This document shows positions 26,484 to 38,397 of a stretch of 60,435 nucleotides of DNA, in pieces. Numbering within the stretch: the first letter of the stretch is position 1; each line of letters opens with the position of its first letter. Where the stretch lies: assembly GCA_903915155.1 (NCBI GenBank), contig CAIWRU010000139.1, positions 1 through 60,435 of the forward strand, read 5' to 3'. Position numbers and translations under genes: made by a program. Origin of the DNA: an uncultured Mucilaginibacter sp. (GTDB lineage: Bacteria; Bacteroidota; Bacteroidia; Sphingobacteriales; Sphingobacteriaceae). The notes beneath the pieces were generated by a model. The model searched no databases, was not told where the DNA came from, and saw only the letters and a list, made by a program, of their open reading frames with translations.

Positions 26484-28802
26484 TTAAGTTTTTGTTATCG
26501 TTTCTTCCATGTTATACATCGTATCTATCACTTCCATCATGGCGGCAAGATTTACCCTGTTCAAATTTTCGGGGATAGGATATTCGCCGACATCGAGCAG
26601 TTTTGCCGCATCCTGTTTATTGATAGCTTTAAGTTGCTCGTTATAATATCCGTTCAGTATTGACAGTTCCTTTTCGTTCGGCTTGCGGCAAACGATCAGC
26701 CTGAATGCCTTATATATTTTGAGTTTGGCCTTGCTGTTCTCCTGTAATAAGTTAGCTGCCAATACGCGCGACGCTTCTAATACGGTAGGGTCGTTCATCA
26801 TAACCAGTGCCTGCAACGGGGTGTTTGTGCGGAGCCTGCGCACCTCGCACTGGTCGCGGTTACTGGCGTCAAATATGGCCAATGAGGCTGGCGGAACAGT
26901 GCGTTTAATGAGCGTGTACATACCACGGCGGTAAAGATTTAGCCCATGTACCTGCCTGTACGTTGCCAGCTGCCCCCTGCCCGATGTTGCCATTTCCCAT
27001 AAACCAGGCGGTTGATAAGGATTTACGCTTGGCCCACCGATAGTTCTTGTCAACAAGCCGCTGCTGGCTAATACTATATCGCGTACAGATTCGGCTGGAA
27101 GGCGCGCACGCGAACTTCGCGAGAGCAAACTATTATCCGGATCTAGCTTTAATTTTTCGGGTGTGATAGCTGCCGACTGCCTGTATGTGGCCGACATTAC
27201 CATTTGCTTTACCAATCGTTTTATATCCCAGCCATGATCCCTAAAGTCAGCCGAAAGCCAATCAAGCAATGCCTCATTAGTGGGCAGATCGCCCTGCATG
27301 CCAAAATCGCCCGAACTTTTTACTATGCCCTTGCCAAAAAACTCCTGCCATTCCTGGTTTACAAAAGCGCGGGCCGTAAGCGGGTTTTGTTTGTTGAACA
27401 GCCACTCAGCCAAACCCAACCTGTTTTTTGGGTAGCTGGCAGGGAAAGGTAATATGGATTTGGGCGTACCCGCTTCAACCGAATCGCCATGCATATCGTA
27501 ATTACCTCGCCTTAGTATATAGGTTTTCCTGATGGTATCCCCCATTACCGATACGATGAGCTTATTGGTATCCTGCTTATTAACAAACTTCAGTATGCCT
27601 TTTACATCTTCGTTGGTTATCTGCATCAACGGTTTTTTGGCATAGGTTTCAGGCCCACCAACGGTTGATTCGATGCCCTTTTCCTGCACCGTATTAAAGA
27701 ACGCGAACAACTGGTAATATTCCTTTTGCGAAAAAGGGTCGTACTTATGGTCGTGGCAATGGGCGCATTCAATAGTTACCCCCAAAAGTGCTTTACCAAA
27801 GGTATTGGTACGGTCGGTAACATAGGCCACGCGGTATTCTTCATCAATTACACCGCCTTCTTCTGTTATCTTATGGTTGCGGTTAAAGCCGGTTGCCAAT
27901 AACTGTTCTTTAGTCGCGTTCGGCAACAAGTCGCCGGCCAATTGCCAGGTAATAAATTTATCATAAGGCAAATTCTCATTAAAAGCGTGTATAACCCAAT
28001 CGCGCCATGGCCACTGGCTGCGGTAATTATCATCCTGGTAACCATGCGAATCGGCATAACGGGCAACATCCAGCCAATGCAGCGTCATTTTTTCACCGTA
28101 GGTTGGGCTTTGCAATAACTGATCTACGACCTTTTCATAAGCGTTCGGACTGTTATCGGCCATAAAGCTATCCATTAACGGCAGGCTTGGCGGCAGGCCG
28201 GTCAGGTCAAGGCAAACACGTTTCAACAGGCGCTCCTTATCCGCCTCAGGGTTTGGTGCTATGCCCTGCCTTTCGAGTTTGTTTAGTACAAAGTAGTCTA
28301 TCTGGTTCTTTGGCCATGTTTTATCATCAACCTCAGGAATAGAAACTTCCTTTGGCGGTACAAAGGCCCAATGCTTTTCATATTTGGCGCCTTGTTTTAT
28401 CCATTTTTTCACCAGGTCTACCTCATGCTGCGACAACCTTTTCAGGTTCGATGCAGGAGGTGGCATCATCACCGAGGAATCATCGGAAGTAATGCGCATA
28501 TATACTTCTGACGATGATGGGTCGCCTGGTACAAAAGCATGTGATTTAGGATTGTCCTTAAGTGCCTTAAAAGCTTCTTCGGCAATATCAAGGCGTAATC
28601 CGGCCTGCCGTTTGTTGGCATCGGGACCGTGGCATTTAAAGCATTTATCAGAGAAAATGGGCCTGATGTTAAAATTATAACTAACCGTATCGGGTATCTC
28701 ATTATCCGCATCCTGTATGCTTACCACGTGGTGGCAAGCGGTAAATGTATATAAAATACATCCTACGCATATAATGATCAAAAAGTATGATCTTTTTATC
28801 AT
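26484..28802 (-). CDS. PSCyt1-DUF1549-DUF1553 cytochrome-type lipoprotein
   Basis: 772 residues. A signal with a lipobox (FTAC, Cys23) is followed by the PSCyt1 heme-binding domain with CFKCH at 54-58. A DUF1549 (PSCyt2) region spans about 160-370 (CLDLTGLPP, WLDVARYADSHGYQDD, ECAHCHDHKYDPFSQKEYYQ), and a DUF1553 (PSD1) region spans about 480-730. The second CAHCH inside DUF1549 gives another heme c. Such proteins are abundant in Planctomycetes and form pairs with DUF1501. It is the first gene of the operon; a good promoter lies about 120 bases upstream. Confidence 0.93.
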   Translation of the reverse strand: MIKRSYFLIIICVGCILYTFTACHHVVSIQDADNEIPDTVSYNFNIRPIFSDKCFKCHGPDANKRQAGLRLDIAEEAFKALKDNPKSHAFVPGDPSSSEVYMRITSDDSSVMMPPPASNLKRLSQHEVDLVKKWIKQGAKYEKHWAFVPPKEVSIPEVDDKTWPKNQIDYFVLNKLERQGIAPNPEADKERLLKRVCLDLTGLPPSLPLMDSFMADNSPNAYEKVVDQLLQSPTYGEKMTLHWLDVARYADSHGYQDDNYRSQWPWRDWVIHAFNENLPYDKFITWQLAGDLLPNATKEQLLATGFNRNHKITEEGGVIDEEYRVAYVTDRTNTFGKALLGVTIECAHCHDHKYDPFSQKEYYQLFAFFNTVQEKGIESTVGGPETYAKKPLMQITNEDVKGILKFVNKQDTNKLIVSVMGDTIRKTYILRRGNYDMHGDSVEAGTPKSILPFPASYPKNRLGLAEWLFNKQNPLTARAFVNQEWQEFFGKGIVKSSGDFGMQGDLPTNEALLDWLSADFRDHGWDIKRLVKQMVMSATYRQSAAITPEKLKLDPDNSLLSRSSRARLPAESVRDIVLASSGLLTRTIGGPSVNPYQPPGLWEMATSGRGQLATYRQVHGLNLYRRGMYTLIKRTVPPASLAIFDASNRDQCEVRRLRTNTPLQALVMMNDPTVLEASRVLAANLLQENSKAKLKIYKAFRLIVCRKPNEKELSILNGYYNEQLKAINKQDAAKLLDVGEYPIPENLNRVNLAAMMEVIDTMYNMEETITKT

Positions 28803-28923
28803 AAATAATTGGCCCTAAAAAATGGTCGGTTTAAATAAAATCGGTTTACTAATAGTCTAATATAAGAGCAATAATTTAAATTTCAAGGGTATTTAATTAT
28901 TAAAAAAAGTTTGATTGTAAATA

Positions 28924-28953
28924 CAAACCTACAATACACCATATTGTAACAAA
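28924..28953 (-). promoter_or_regulatory. Promoter of the PSCyt-DUF1501 operon
   Basis: Plus-strand CAAACCTA (28924-28931) is TAGGTTTG on the minus strand, and CAAA at 28950-28953 gives TTTG 18 bases upstream. This is a near-ideal Bacteroidetes minus-33/minus-7 pair. The 5' leader to the ATG at 28802 is about 115 bases. Confidence 0.65.
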
Positions 28954-29064
28954 AATATTACTCCCAATTTTATTAAAACCGAATAATTGAAATGCTTTTT
29001 TTTAGATAAAAGGCAGAGTACACTCGTTATGTAAACAAATGAAACCGGACGGTGTTAAGTGATT

Positions 29065-29292
29065 ATGACAAAAATATATGTTCAAACCGTAACAGGTTCT
29101 TTTGAAAATAGCGAACAGGTTGAAGATGCCCGGTCTTATTTACTGGCTAACGGTTTTGAAGAATCGGAACTGATCAATAACCCGGTTACATCGCTAACTG
29201 TATTCGCGGAATCGGCCCGGGAAGCATTGGAAGCTGAAGAGGTGCTGAGAAATTACGGGGCGATAAGTATTTCCGCACCAAATTTTATTTAG
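29065..29292 (+). CDS. Small conserved hypothetical protein
   Basis: 75 residues from the ATG at 29065 (a GTG six bases earlier is also in frame). It starts MTKIYVQTVTGSFENSEQVE, then alternates strand and helix (DARSYLLANGFEESELI, SLTVFAESAREALEAEEVLRNYGA). The pattern resembles small stress-response or heat-induced proteins of the YflT type, but the match is not decisive. It is followed on the opposite strand by a DUF2630 gene 17 bases away. Confidence 0.65.
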   Translation: MTKIYVQTVTGSFENSEQVEDARSYLLANGFEESELINNPVTSLTVFAESAREALEAEEVLRNYGAISISAPNFI

Positions 29293-29308
29293 GTGTTTAT
29301 ACTATGAT

Positions 29309-29554
29309 CTATTCCTCGTAATTCTCTATAGTATCCTCGCTGCGCATTTGCGCCCTATTTGGGTTTTTCCCGGCGTCGCGCAGTCCTACTCGCTGGTGTA
29401 GCAGGTCCCAATACTGGTCAAGCTCTGCTTTAACTTTGTGCAATTCCTTTATGTCCTCATCGGTTAAATTCTCCTTGCCGTAAAGCGCCTGTTCTTTTTC
29501 TGTTAGTTTTTTGATGTGCGACATTACGGGGCTGTCATCTGCTTGGTTGCTCAT
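29309..29554 (-). CDS. DUF2630 family protein
   Basis: 81 residues. The DUF2630 pattern is clear: MSHIKKLTEKEQALYG, LHKVKAELDQYWDLLHQRVGLRDAG and NPNRAQMRSEDTIENYEE. The family consists of short, mostly helical proteins of unknown function. It is convergent with the small gene on the plus strand. Confidence 0.85.
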   Translation of the reverse strand: MSNQADDSPVMSHIKKLTEKEQALYGKENLTDEDIKELHKVKAELDQYWDLLHQRVGLRDAGKNPNRAQMRSEDTIENYEE

Positions 29555-29786
29555 AGCTGGTATTTATTTGTTTTTTAAAGATAAGTAATTCTTTTGAATG
29601 GCTGTTTATACAAAACAATAGGCGATCGTTTTTTTTAAACATGTAATTTTAAGAAGAGTCGCCCAATCCAAAGAAAATTATACCTTTTAGGAATAAGTAG
29701 TAAAAGATTACTTATTTATGAAAGATGCTTTGTTATGTGAGCAAAGATTTTCATAATTTTAAACATTAAACTTATGAAACCTATAA

Positions 29787-32030
<2,244 letters not shown>

Positions 32031-32051
32031 GCCCGACGTTACATTATTTTT

Positions 32052-32090
32052 TAAATAAGAAATGGCCCGAGATGGGCCATTTCTTATTTA
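32052..32090. terminator. Bidirectional terminator between katG and the deacetylase
   Basis: A perfect 17-base stem (32052-32068 with 32074-32090) around a five-base loop, with T- and A-rich ends on both sides. It can stop transcription from katG on the plus strand and from the convergent deacetylase gene on the minus strand. Confidence 0.9.
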
Positions 32091-32104
32091 ATGGGGTTCA
32101 TAAA

Positions 32105-32908
32105 TTAATTCTTATCCCTGCGATGGGCCTTTATGTACTGAGCAACATCAACCATTGGGGCTACCCATATTTGGCTTTCATTTTGTTTAAGGTAGTGCAG
32201 CAATTTGCTATGCTCGCCTTTATCAACGTTTAAACTATGGCCGCCACCTACACCATGGAAAAGAAAAACAAGCAGGGTGTGGGTTTGCATAGCTTGTTTT
32301 ACCAACCCGATCATATAATCAGCGGATTGGCCATTAATGGCATAGCAATCGACATTTGTAAGGTCGACCTCGTTGATTGTTTGCAGGCCGGGAGTTACGC
32401 CACGCGCACCGGCAAATTGGTTTTTAAGCTGATTATAGAAATAAACGTCACCAATTTTAAGGTCGCCACAGGGATAAGCAAATGTGCGTTCACTTTTGCC
32501 ATCAATTGCTTTAAGCAGAGTATTGTTGAGCATTATCTCGCTCACCGCACGGTCCACGGTGTACTTGCTGAGGTCGTGATCGGGAGTTACAAAGCCCCTC
32601 CCCGGCAGCGTACCGTCGCAAGGGTGATAAAGGGAATGGTTACCTAATTCATGTCCTTCCTTAGCAGCGGCGCGCCATTCGTTTAGCCGCTTAGCCACCA
32701 CTGAGGAAGAACCTATCAAATAAAAAGTCCCTTTTAAATGTAATGAGTCAAGTGCGGGGATTACATTGTCAAGGTCAACATCAATGGCGTCGTCGTAGGT
32801 TAATACCACCGCGCATTGTTTGTTGTTCCAAGTTGTTTTGGTTTGCCCGTTTGTTAATTGAACTGCTAATAGTATTAATATGATAGCGGTGATGGTTTTT
32901 AGTTTCAT
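32105..32908 (-). CDS. Polysaccharide deacetylase (NodB-like)
   Basis: 267 residues with a signal peptide (residues 1-21, MKLKTITAIILILLAVQLTN, G). The NodB motifs are VVLTYDDAIDVD (Asp39 and Asp40) and HELGNHSLYHP (metal-binding His91 and His95), with RTFAYPCGD and LLVFLFHGVGGG as the later motifs. It would remove acyl groups from an extracellular or cell-wall polysaccharide. It is located downstream of lutC on the same strand, separated by 79 bases with no obvious stop signal. Confidence 0.9.
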   Translation of the reverse strand: MKLKTITAIILILLAVQLTNGQTKTTWNNKQCAVVLTYDDAIDVDLDNVIPALDSLHLKGTFYLIGSSSVVAKRLNEWRAAAKEGHELGNHSLYHPCDGTLPGRGFVTPDHDLSKYTVDRAVSEIMLNNTLLKAIDGKSERTFAYPCGDLKIGDVYFYNQLKNQFAGARGVTPGLQTINEVDLTNVDCYAINGQSADYMIGLVKQAMQTHTLLVFLFHGVGGGHSLNVDKGEHSKLLHYLKQNESQIWVAPMVDVAQYIKAHRRDKN

Positions 32909-32987
32909 GCTATGGTAATTTAATATATGATGAATTATGTCGCTTCGCTACATAGATAAGTTATTTAAACTTCATCATTCTAAATTA

Positions 32988-33605
32988 CTACTTTATTGCT
33001 TCTGCTGAGTAGGGATTATCATTTAGCACAAAAACAGCCATGCTCCTTGGGCCATGCGCACCTATGACTAACGACTGTTCAATGTCGGCCGTTTTTGACG
33101 GGCCTGCGATAAATGCCCCGAACCCATAAACTGCGTTGCTTATTTTATCATAGGCCTGGTGCATAGTGGGCACAATGGCTTTGGCATCAATAACAATAGC
33201 CAAATGCTGTGTTACAAATGGCAATACGCGATGCACCATTTCATTTTCGGTTATCCAAACCGCACCGTTCTCGGCTACGCCAAAGTGAGCCTTTAGAATA
33301 GCTACGTCAACATCATGCAGATCATGGATCGATGTCAGGTCGTCCAAATTTTCAGTTCTAAGCTCTTTAAATTCCTTTAAAGGGCTAACAATTTTTACAC
33401 CATCGCCATATTGTAAGCTGATGGTTTGGGCAATCTCATCATAAGACGATACATGAAAAATCTTACCACCTATCGCCCCTAAAACTTCAGCAAATTTTTG
33501 TAGTGAGCCTTGTTCAGTAGTTCCAAATAACGACAGGTCAGGCAAGGCCGTACTATCGGGTTGATTGGCTTTAACAGCCGCTAATATGCTCTCCCTGCTG
33601 CTCAT
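32988..33605 (-). CDS. lutC: L-lactate utilization protein C
   Basis: 205 residues of the LUD domain (LutC/YkgG). Typical segments are SLFGTTEQGSLQKFAEVL, LKAHFGVAENGAVWITENEM, LAIVIDAKAIVPTMHQAYD and AFIAGPSKTADIEQSLVIGAHGPRSM. Part of the LutABC complex that oxidises L-lactate to pyruvate. Its start overlaps the lutB stop by four bases (ATGA). Confidence 0.92.
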   Translation of the reverse strand: MSSRESILAAVKANQPDSTALPDLSLFGTTEQGSLQKFAEVLGAIGGKIFHVSSYDEIAQTISLQYGDGVKIVSPLKEFKELRTENLDDLTSIHDLHDVDVAILKAHFGVAENGAVWITENEMVHRVLPFVTQHLAIVIDAKAIVPTMHQAYDKISNAVYGFGAFIAGPSKTADIEQSLVIGAHGPRSMAVFVLNDNPYSAEAIK

Positions 33606-34984
33606 TTCTTTTTACCGTTTTGTTTATACCATTCGCCGAATGATTGCTCTGGCGGGGTAGGCATATCCCGTTGTTTGAACCACGGGTTCAGTTTGTTATT
33701 TACCGCAAACGGCGCGTGTTTCAATACCCATCTGCCTGCTTTGCCTGCCATGTGGTACAAGGCTGGCGAGGATAGCGTCCAGGTCATTGCCTGCATACCT
33801 GCTTTCTTAGCCGCAGGCGCGTAACCCGCTTTTACCAATACCTGCCGCCATTTATATAATTGGTCGTGTATATGTATCTTAACAGGGCACACGTTTGAAC
33901 ATGAGCCGCATAGCGTTGAAGCAAATGGAAGATCGGCGTATTTTTCCATGTCGAGATTTGGCGCCAAAATAGACCCTATTGGCCCCGCTACAGCGGTATG
34001 ATAGCTATGCCCACCGCTACGGCGATAAACCGGGCAAGTGTTCATACAGGCAGCACAACGGATGCATTTAAGCGAGTTCCTGAAATCCTTACGACCCAGT
34101 TGCACTGTGCGGCCATTGTCGACGATGATGATATGTATCTTTTTGCCTTCGCGCGGTTTTTTAAAGTGGCTGCTATAGGTAGTGATGGGCTGCCCTGTTG
34201 CGCTGCGGGTTAGCAGGCGAAGGAAAACGCCCAAATGCTTTCTTTCAGGCAGCAGTTTTTCAATACCCATGCTGGCTATGTGTACCTCGGCTAAATGAGC
34301 GCCCATATCAGCATTACCCTCGTTGGTACAAACCACAAATTCACCTGTTTCGGCTATGGCAAAGTTTACGCCGGTAAGCGCTACTTTACGGGTAAGGAAC
34401 ACCTCGCGTAAATGCTGGCGCGCCGTTTCCGTTAAAAACTGAGGATCGGATATACCGGCTTCAATGCCCAGGTGCTTATGGAATATCTCGCCAATCTCTT
34501 CTTTCTTTTTGTGGATGCAGGGAAGTACTATGTGACTTGGAGGTTCTTCGGCTAATTGAACTATGCGTTCGCCCAGATCTGAGTCAATCACTTCGATTCC
34601 GTTTTTGGCGAGGTATTCGTTAAGCCCGCATTCTTCGGTAAGCATGGATTTACTTTTCACCATACGCACTACGTTGGCCTCATTGATCAGTCTGTGTACA
34701 ATTTGATTATGCTCTGCTGCATCGGCTGCCCAGTGTACCTCAACGCCGTTGGCAATGGCATTTTGCTCGAATTGCTGCAGGTAATTATGCAGGTTGGATA
34801 GTACGTTGTTTTTTATTTGCGAAGCAGTTTCGCGCAAGGTTTCCCATTCGGGGATGTTGTGGGCGGCTTTGTCGCGCTTTGCGCGGATGAACCAAAGCGT
34901 TTCGTCGTGCCAGTCTACGCGATCTTCATCGCGGTTAAATTCCTGGGCCAGTTCGGCGTGGTCTTTTGTTGTTTGCTCCATCAT
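33602..34984 (-). CDS. lutB: L-lactate utilization iron-sulfur protein B
   Basis: 460 residues. A LUD domain at the N-terminal half is followed by ferredoxin-type cluster motifs: CIRCAACMNTCPV and CGSCSNVCPVKIHIHDQL. These bind two 4Fe-4S clusters that pass electrons from lactate oxidation. The tail (WTLSSPALYHMAGKAGRWV) is the usual C-terminal extension. It overlaps lutA and lutC by four bases each, so the three are translationally coupled. Confidence 0.95.
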   Translation of the reverse strand: MMEQTTKDHAELAQEFNRDEDRVDWHDETLWFIRAKRDKAAHNIPEWETLRETASQIKNNVLSNLHNYLQQFEQNAIANGVEVHWAADAAEHNQIVHRLINEANVVRMVKSKSMLTEECGLNEYLAKNGIEVIDSDLGERIVQLAEEPPSHIVLPCIHKKKEEIGEIFHKHLGIEAGISDPQFLTETARQHLREVFLTRKVALTGVNFAIAETGEFVVCTNEGNADMGAHLAEVHIASMGIEKLLPERKHLGVFLRLLTRSATGQPITTYSSHFKKPREGKKIHIIIVDNGRTVQLGRKDFRNSLKCIRCAACMNTCPVYRRSGGHSYHTAVAGPIGSILAPNLDMEKYADLPFASTLCGSCSNVCPVKIHIHDQLYKWRQVLVKAGYAPAAKKAGMQAMTWTLSSPALYHMAGKAGRWVLKHAPFAVNNKLNPWFKQRDMPTPPEQSFGEWYKQNGKKK

Positions 34985-35718
34985 CCTATCCCGTTTAATA
35001 TCTCTGCAATATGGATCACTTTAACTTTGCTGCCCTGCCTTTTCAGTATACTTTCCATGTGCATCAGGCACGACATATCAACACCGGTAATATATTCCGC
35101 TCCATGCTCCAAATGGTCTTCCACCCTGTCCTTGCCCATTTTTACCGATACGGCCTCTTCGGTCACACAAAAAGTGCCGCCGAAACCACAGCATTCGTCT
35201 TTCCTGCCGAGATGAACCAACTCAATATCGCTAACCATTTGTAAAAGGCTGCCCGGTTTGGAAAATTCAGGCGCTACCAATTCGGTCATCGAACTGATAT
35301 GCAAACCACGCTGACCGTGGCAACTTTGGTGCATGCCTACTTTGTGCGGGAATTTAGCATCGAGGCTTTTCACCTTTAGCACATCTGTTAAAAAAGTTGT
35401 AAGCTCGTAGATTTTATGGCTGATATTTTTAGCCGCTTCCGGATTTTTATCATCATGCAGGTGATCGCGTACATGCAGCACGCAACTGCCGGATGGGGCG
35501 ACTATATAATCGAAATCAGCGAAATTATCTATAAACAGTTCATTGCAGCCTTTGGTCAAGTGCTCAAAGCCTGAGTTTGCCATTGGCTGACCGCAGCAGG
35601 TTTGATTTTGCGGGTATACTACATCGATCCCCAATTTTTCAAGCAACTGCAGCGTGGCAATTGCTGCGCCGGGGTAAAATTGATCTACATAACAGGGTAT
35701 AAAAAGTCCTACGGTCAT
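34981..35718 (-). CDS. lutA: L-lactate utilization protein A (CCG domain)
   Basis: 245 residues with two CCG-type cysteine-rich motifs: TCCGQPMANSGF near the N-terminus and ECCGFGGTFCV in the C-terminal half, which bind an iron-sulfur cofactor. The N-terminus MTVGLFIPCYVDQFYPG is also typical. It overlaps the rhamnulokinase stop by four bases, which ties lactate oxidation to the rhamnose operon. Confidence 0.93.
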   Translation of the reverse strand: MTVGLFIPCYVDQFYPGAAIATLQLLEKLGIDVVYPQNQTCCGQPMANSGFEHLTKGCNELFIDNFADFDYIVAPSGSCVLHVRDHLHDDKNPEAAKNISHKIYELTTFLTDVLKVKSLDAKFPHKVGMHQSCHGQRGLHISSMTELVAPEFSKPGSLLQMVSDIELVHLGRKDECCGFGGTFCVTEEAVSVKMGKDRVEDHLEHGAEYITGVDMSCLMHMESILKRQGSKVKVIHIAEILNGIG

Positions 35719-37112
35719 AATGAAATATGGTGCGGGGCCGAATAATATTTTAGTTCGATGATATCAGCAGGCAGTGGTTTTTTATTCCAGCATTTATGGA
35801 TCGCAATGGCTGTGCCTATTGCTGTAGCCTGCGCCATTGAAGCGGCAAACACCTCGATATGAGGAAATTCCTTCGCCAGTAAATTCATATAAATAGGATT
35901 TTTACTAAAGCCGCCATCCACAAATATCCGGTGGATATCAGCGCCCTTTAATATCATATTTGTCGACTGTACCTGCTGATCCATAATATCCAACATTAAC
36001 TGGTGATAGGCTTCTGTATAATTTTCAAACAGATCCAGATCACGTGCTGTAAAGGCTGATTGGTGCCTCGTAAAATTAATATTTTTTATGTCAGGATTAC
36101 ATTTAATTTTATTTATTACGCCTGCATCATATTCCACATGCTTTAATACCGAAGTATTAACGCCAAAATGGGCAGCTATTTTTTTCACCTGTATCTCATG
36201 CTCATTACCTGCAAATAAACGAGAAGCCTTAACGGGCGCGCCTTTGTATTGTATGTAACACAGGCAATCGTTTTCCAATTCCTCATCGGTAACAGGTGTA
36301 TTATTAAACGGATTGAGGCTAATACACCATGTTCCCGTGCTGATCAAAACAAATGGCTCGGTAAAATTAACCAGGTAAGGGATAAGCGCAGCGGAACTAT
36401 CGTGCAAACCGATGCCAATAACGTAGTTGCTATTGTCTTCGCTGTTTTTCAGTACACAATCGGCATCGGCAATAGGCGCAAATTTTTCGGCGATACCTTC
36501 TTTATATACCCAATCGTGGTAATCGTTCTTTGCAAAATCCCATAAGCCGGTATGGCAACCGATGCTGGTAATATCGGTGAAAGCTTTTCCGGTTAACAGG
36601 AAACTCAAATACTGCGGTAAATGCAGGCTGTACTTTATCTGTTTAAACAGGTTAGGCTTTTGGTACTTAAGGCGATAGAGCTGCATGCCTGAATTCAGGT
36701 TACCCAAAACAGGTGATGATGTTTCCCTCGCCAGTTTCGCTTCGCCGCCGTAGGTATTATAGAATTGTTCTTTCAGCTCTTCAGGAAATTCCTTCAGGTA
36801 ATTATAAAGCGGGGCTATTGCCTTGCCATTTTCATCAATGTGCACAAAGCTGGCGCCATAGGTAGAAAAGTTAATCGCTTCTATCGAAAACTCCTTCAAT
36901 TTAAAAACTTCGCGAAGGGATTCAAATACGGATAATCGCAGGCTCTCCAGGTTCTCGCAAGGGTCGCCGTCTTCATCGGTCGTTTCAGTAAACCGTGCTG
37001 ATTTTTCAAAAACTATTTTGTAATTCTCGTCGAATAAAAACAGTTTCTTATTGGTCTTGCCTACATCAAAAATTGCTATTACGGGTATCGCGCTCATATC
37101 AACCGCTATCAT
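35715..37112 (-). CDS. rhaK: L-rhamnulokinase (FGGY family)
   Basis: 465 residues of the FGGY sugar-kinase family, with the phosphate-loop segment IAIFDVGKTNKKLFLFD near the N-terminus and GDPCENLESL typical of rhamnulokinase-like members. The GVDGG-like motif IFVDGGFSKNPIY is near residue 410. It phosphorylates L-rhamnulose to rhamnulose-1-phosphate. The substrate is inferred from the rhamnose operon around it. The ATG at 37112 gives four bases after the isomerase stop; an in-frame ATG 15 bases later is possible. Confidence 0.88.
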   Translation of the reverse strand: MIAVDMSAIPVIAIFDVGKTNKKLFLFDENYKIVFEKSARFTETTDEDGDPCENLESLRLSVFESLREVFKLKEFSIEAINFSTYGASFVHIDENGKAIAPLYNYLKEFPEELKEQFYNTYGGEAKLARETSSPVLGNLNSGMQLYRLKYQKPNLFKQIKYSLHLPQYLSFLLTGKAFTDITSIGCHTGLWDFAKNDYHDWVYKEGIAEKFAPIADADCVLKNSEDNSNYVIGIGLHDSSAALIPYLVNFTEPFVLISTGTWCISLNPFNNTPVTDEELENDCLCYIQYKGAPVKASRLFAGNEHEIQVKKIAAHFGVNTSVLKHVEYDAGVINKIKCNPDIKNINFTRHQSAFTARDLDLFENYTEAYHQLMLDIMDQQVQSTNMILKGADIHRIFVDGGFSKNPIYMNLLAKEFPHIEVFAASMAQATAIGTAIAIHKCWNKKPLPADIIELKYYSAPHHISL

Positions 37113-37116
37113 TATT

Positions 37117-38391
37117 TTATAAACCCGTAGCCACGGTTTTTAATCCGCGTTCTTTAATTAAATTTTCACGCACATCCAGTTTACGATATGCTGCAATAGG
37201 GTCCAAAGCACCACCCGACCTGTAACTTGCTTCAGCGATCAACGGGCGTACATCCGTACGATAAGCCTGCTGCAAAATTTCCTGGGCCAGCGCCACATCA
37301 TTGTTATTTTGAGCGGCTATCAACGCGGTTTTATCAACCAATAATGCTTGCGCGTAGGCTATTTTGATGGCTTGTACGGATTGTAATAAGTCTTCAATCG
37401 GGTCTTTAACATTGTGTGATGCATCTATCATCCACCCTATTGATGTTGCATGGTCCATACCTTTAGCATCCATACCTTCCACCAGTTCGTTAAATATCAG
37501 GAACAATTGGTATGGGTTGATACTGCCCACGGTCAGATCATCATCGCCGTATTTGGAATCGTTGAAATGGAAACCGGCCAATTTACCTTCCATCAATAAC
37601 AGCGATACGATCTGCTCAATATTAGCTCCCTGCAAATGGTGACCCAAATCAACCAAAGTGCTTGCTTTCGGCCCTAATTTAGAAGCCAAAAGATATGACT
37701 GACCCCAATCGCCAATAGTGGTAGAATAAAAGTTTGGTTCGTAAGGTTTGTATTCTACCCATACTTTCCAGTCATCCGGCAAAGCCGCGTATATTTCCTG
37801 TAAGCTTTCTAAAGTATTTTGGAATGCCTGGCGGAAGTTCAATTGTCCAGGGAAATTTGAACCATCGGATAACCAAACTGAAAGCGCTTTTGAATCAAGT
37901 TCCTTACCGTATTTTATTACTTCGATATTGTGTTCAACTGCTTGTTTACGCACCGCTTTATCCACGTGGTGCAACGAACCAAATTTATAGCTTAACTTCT
38001 GATCTTTTTGATCCTGGAAAGTATTTGAATTAACTGCATCAAAGTGTAAACCCAATTGCGAGGCCAATGCTTTCATTTCCGAAGCATTATCAGGGATATC
38101 CCAGGGAATATGCAACGAGATAGAATTGCTCGATTTGTTCAGCGCATGGATAACGCCTACGTCCGAAATTTTTTCTTCCAAACTACGCGGTTCGCCACCA
38201 CCTGAAAAACGGCCAAAACGTGTGCCGCCTGTACCCAATGCCCAGCTTGGGATGGCGATATTGAACGCGCCTAATTTTTTTAATACCGAATCAAGGTTGG
38301 CGACATCGGCTGCCACATATTCAAAACTGCGTTGGTGTTTGCTGATAGCTTCGCTATTAAGCTCATCAATTTTATACTTTTCTATCTTCAT
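37117..38391 (-). CDS. rhaI: L-rhamnose isomerase (RhaI type)
   Basis: 424 residues with the TIM-barrel sugar-isomerase pattern: TRFGRFSGGGEPRSLEEKISD, SLHIPWDIPD, VWVEYKPYEPNFY, LVDLGHHLQGANIEQIV and LAGFHFNDSKYGDDDL. The Glu, Asp and His in these segments form the metal site. It converts L-rhamnose to L-rhamnulose. Together with the mutarotase upstream (6-base gap) and the kinase downstream it completes the first steps of the rhamnose operon. Confidence 0.92.
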   Translation of the reverse strand: MKIEKYKIDELNSEAISKHQRSFEYVAADVANLDSVLKKLGAFNIAIPSWALGTGGTRFGRFSGGGEPRSLEEKISDVGVIHALNKSSNSISLHIPWDIPDNASEMKALASQLGLHFDAVNSNTFQDQKDQKLSYKFGSLHHVDKAVRKQAVEHNIEVIKYGKELDSKALSVWLSDGSNFPGQLNFRQAFQNTLESLQEIYAALPDDWKVWVEYKPYEPNFYSTTIGDWGQSYLLASKLGPKASTLVDLGHHLQGANIEQIVSLLLMEGKLAGFHFNDSKYGDDDLTVGSINPYQLFLIFNELVEGMDAKGMDHATSIGWMIDASHNVKDPIEDLLQSVQAIKIAYAQALLVDKTALIAAQNNNDVALAQEILQQAYRTDVRPLIAEASYRSGGALDPIAAYRKLDVRENLIKERGLKTVATGL

Positions 38392-38397
38392 CTTCTG

